From the NCBI GenBank assembly GCA_013396755.1, contig VWZF01000449.1, positions 619,870 to 683,869 on the forward strand: a DNA stretch of 64,000 nucleotides, in the 5' to 3' direction. Below the pieces are notes generated by a model. That model did not search any database. It had not been told where the DNA came from and worked only from the letters and a program-made list of their open reading frames with translations. Position 1 is the first letter of the stretch, and each line of letters opens with the position of its first letter. Of this stretch, positions 61,200-64,000 are shown one piece after another. The DNA comes from Sclerurus mexicanus (lineage: Eukaryota; Chordata; Aves; Passeriformes; Furnariidae). Both the position numbers and the translations under genes were made by a program.

Positions 61200-62785
61200 A
61201 CGAACTCTTGATGTTGGTTCATCTTCCCAGCAGAAATTTGCCTTCCCCTGTGTCTAACCATGTGTCGGTATGAAACATTCACCCAAAAGTTTGAAACTAT
61301 AACACCTTCAAAATAAACTCATCAGAATGGCTAATGTTAAAGACCTGAAACTGGCACAATATGCATTCCTGGGTGATGTTATCTGCACCGGTGTGCGAGT
61401 CTTTGGGTGGCCTTGTGAGCAGAATAACTGAGTAGCTGTAGTCTGCAAATACTGCCACTTCTTTTAGTGCAGAATGGTTTATATTCGTTTGACCTCTTAA
61501 GTTTTGCAAAGGCACCTTTGTGGTAACGTCAAATAAGGTGCATTTAGTGAAGTAAAACATTTAAAGCAGCAACAAAACGGCACATGCAAATAAAAAGTTT
61601 TGTCATAGACGGATCTTGTTATTCTGAGAACGTTAAAGCTAAAAAGGCAACAAAGAAATCTTATTATTTTAATATTATTAAAATAAATGAAATACGTTTT
61701 CATACATTGAATAAAATTGTGATTGGGTAAGTTCACTTTATGGGATATAGTTTTCTATCCAAAATAGTGGTTTTGCCTTCTCTGAAACTAACAGTTCTTT
61801 TTCAGCTCCAGGAAATACAGTGCCCATTGAGATGAATAAACCCAGCATTTTACTTTTTTCCTGGGGCAATAATTTAAACAAAAATTTTTGAGATTTTATC
61901 ATGACATGATGCAAACATATTTGTTTTCCTTTTACATTTTTTGTCAATGTGACACTGATTTTAAACTCCCGGAGTCAGTGCAGTGCTGTTCTGCCTTTGT
62001 CTTTCTTGAACACATCCTCATTTCAATGCTGCAAAGAAACAGTGAGTAAGTAGGTTAGTTATTTAATTATTCATGAATGTGATTCAGCATGAAAATAGGA
62101 AGATCTCTGTAGAGTTAAATACATCTTTGTGGATCGTCTTTCTGTATTTCTGAAAATCAGTTCATAGCTTATCATGAAAAAGGCATCAGAACAAGCAGAG
62201 GCCTAAATTACTTCAGAATATTTACAGATGTTCCTGTCTTTCACTGGGTAAGCAGTGTCAATGACAAGAATAATTGATGTGTCTCAATTTGAATCAAGAA
62301 AATGTGCAACAACAGGAAGACAACATCACCTGCATCCACAGAACATGGAAGCAAAGCTGTCTCATAAATACTAAGAGGGCATGTAAGAGGTGTGCTCTGT
62401 GCCACGCTGTGAAGCTGAAGCAGGTTTAAAAGCAGATGTACATAAATTTATACCAGTCAGAATCCTCAGTCAGCTAGGTTAGCATACCTGAGGGACAGGA
62501 ATGGTGGGCAGGAGCGCTTAAACCACACACATTTCATTACAAATGTACTGCCTCAGTTTACATAGTCACGATTAGTTTGCACAACCCCCCCTCGTATACG
62601 GCACTCAGCTGAAACAGATGCAGCAAGATGCAGTTCTTTTGTAAAAATGGTAGCATTCTTTGGCTCTTGGCAAAACGAAATCCAAGATAATTTTAAATAT
62701 GTTTTTAAAAAGTACACTTTCAAATCTAAGTAAATGCAGGAATGATAAATACATGAACATTATTTTCATGCTAATTCCAGCCCAT
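61200..62785. other. Region 3' of HSBP1L1, no gene recognised
   Basis: AT-rich sequence that probably contains the 3' UTR, and possibly a last exon, of HSBP1L1. I could not identify a terminal exon or a single best polyadenylation signal. Confidence 0.4.
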
Positions 62786-62839
62786 AATTCAAAACCAAGT
62801 AGAAATATATAAAATATAGAAAAAATTAAGTTGCTTTAC

Positions 62840-64000
62840 TTTCGACTCTTCAGCAGTGTTCTCTTCTATCCCAGCCTCTGTCATCAGGTCAGCAACACGC
62901 TTCTCAAGGTCATTGATGCGCTCGCCCATTTCTTCCAGTAAAAGGTTAAAGACAACTTATTTATAAATAAGAATTCTATAATTTTACAGGTTTTTTCTTC
63001 TGTAAGAAAAACAAGCAGTTTTTTAGATGTCTCAGCATCTTACTTAATATCCACGTTTAATGCAAGATGAAGCATGTCCAAGGTTGTATTGTTGCAGGAC
63101 AACCCCACTTTCTCTTGCAACAGATAAGCACTCAAGTTTTTAAGACCAAAAGCCTTTGTGTATACCCATGAGTGAACTGGGGTATATTCTGTCTAAAAGA
63201 TTGTTTTCTTTCTGAGAAACTATTTTAGGTGATACCATATAGTCAACCTACACAACCAGAATATGAGTGCTGCTAAAATATTAATCTTCTCTTACAACAA
63301 AGCAGCCGCGTCCTGAAATGTCAAGTTTCAGAAAAAAAAACCATCAGAAAGTGTAATAAATGCGTGGTTTCAGAAAGCAGAGGTAGTTTGTGTAAGTACA
63401 TCAAATGAGGGAGCTCAGAGCCCCTTCAGGTTTTAATGTGTCCTTCTGAGGGCTCACCTTGCTCTGTGCAGGAGGCTGTTCAGCACCTGTTCTGAAACCA
63501 ACACGAGGCTGATTTGAGTTGTATTTCTGAAGGTGGTTGCTTTTTTTTAATGTACCTTCAGAATCTTTACACGTAATTTGATGCTTATTTGAAAGCAAGA
63601 ACTGCCGCACAGAGACCACCTCGCGACTTGCAGTAAAACCTTGCTTGGGATTTCTTTCTTTAGAAAAGGGCTGAATAAAAGGGCAATGCTGTTTCTACAT
63701 CACCGGTGTTTGGCCACGTCAATGACTGATGATGAGGAGAGGAACCCATCCCGATGTTAAAGGCAGAGCTCCCTCCCGCCTGCCCCCACAGGAGCCGACA
63801 TCCCCTCGGCGGGGCAGGCTCCCCGCGCCCACAGAGGATATTTCTCAGCGTTAACTTCTCCGCCAGAGCCTGGAAATTCTCCTGCAGCCGGCACAGCAGA
63901 CCTTCCGCCTGCGGGGAGGGGGGTGGAGGTAAACACGGCGAGCGCAGAGCGCCGTGCGAGCAGACCCGGCGCGCCCCGGCCCGGCCCCGCTCACCAGCTG
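62840..64000 (-). CDS. HSBP1L1: HSBP1L1, heat shock factor binding protein 1-like 1 (partial at right edge)
   Basis: HSBP1-type proteins are small coiled-coil proteins; HSBP1 itself binds the trimeric heat-shock factor HSF1, and the role of HSBP1L1 is less clear. Minus-strand exons seen: the last six bases of an exon at 63995-64000 (ending CAGCTG, donor gtgagc), exon 63842-63908 and exon 62840-62937. They encode AEGLLCRLQENFQALAEK and then LTLR-M-EEMGERINDLEKRV, followed by ADLMTEAGIEENTAEESK. These show the heptad pattern and the DLM.EAGIE signature of the family. The intron between the two full exons is AT-AC. After Lys at 62840 a donor (gtaaag) is present; if it is not used, the frame reads on to a TGA at 62789-62791. 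The true C-terminus is therefore uncertain. The start codon lies beyond the window. Confidence 0.9.
62938..63841 (-). other. HSBP1L1: U12-type AT-AC intron in HSBP1L1
   Basis: A 904 nt intron starting ATATCCTC (63841 downward) and ending TTTTAC (to 62938). A branch-like GTCTTTAAC precedes the 3' end, with the branch A at about 62946, 8 nt from the end of the intron. It splits a Met codon (A/TG), giving LTLR-M-EEMGERI, which matches the family. Using the nearby GT (63832) with the nearby AG (62932) instead would create a TAA stop at the join. Confidence 0.85.
63780..64000 (-). promoter_or_regulatory. HSBP1L1: CpG-rich 5' end of HSBP1L1
   Basis: GC- and CpG-rich sequence around the first exons of HSBP1L1, continuing to the window edge. 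It marks the 5' part of the gene; the promoter itself is probably beyond position 64,000. Confidence 0.6.

Overview
This window is vertebrate nuclear DNA, almost certainly from a bird. The single-copy genes have long introns. The background is dominated by 5'-truncated CR1 LINE ends and avian-type solo LTRs, with GC-rich CpG blocks at gene starts. A songbird is plausible from the LTR types, but the species cannot be fixed from the sequence alone. Gene order matches the block I recall from human 18q23 (HSBP1L1 - TXNL4A - RBFA), with every orientation inverted.

Layout from left to right. Positions 1-14,980 hold no gene I can recognise: CR1 copies, a probable solo LTR near 0.9-1.3 kb, a GATA microsatellite at 3.8 kb and a long TAGAA pentanucleotide array at 11.6 kb. 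Positions 14,983-22,165 are RBFA on the minus strand: six coding exons, with the first coding exon not found. Positions 23,731-46,129 hold three tandem, apparently intact minus-strand genes for D-2-hydroxyacid dehydrogenases of the glyoxylate/hydroxypyruvate reductase (GRHPR) type. I call them copy A (23.7-27.5 kb), copy B (33.7-39.4 kb) and copy C (42.0-46.1 kb). TXNL4A (plus strand, 50,341-58,214) is complete. HSBP1L1 (minus strand) runs off the right edge.

The three dehydrogenase genes share one architecture. Each has five coding exons with identical splice phases, and internal exons 2-4 are exactly 172, 179 and 97 nt in every copy. Each has a 3' splice site just upstream of the ATG, implying a non-coding first exon. 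All retain the Rossmann glycine motif and the Arg/Glu/His catalytic set, so they look like functional paralogs. I do not recall such genes between RBFA and TXNL4A in human, so the cluster is the most interesting content here.

Two non-standard introns can be read directly. HSBP1L1 has an AT-AC intron with U12-type donor and branch sequences, and RBFA has a GC-AG intron. The sequence also shows a scaffold fault at 28,068-29,705: two pairs of identical overlaps flank single-N junctions, so two contigs appear to be in the wrong order just upstream of copy A. A 117-base N gap covers part of the TXNL4A promoter.
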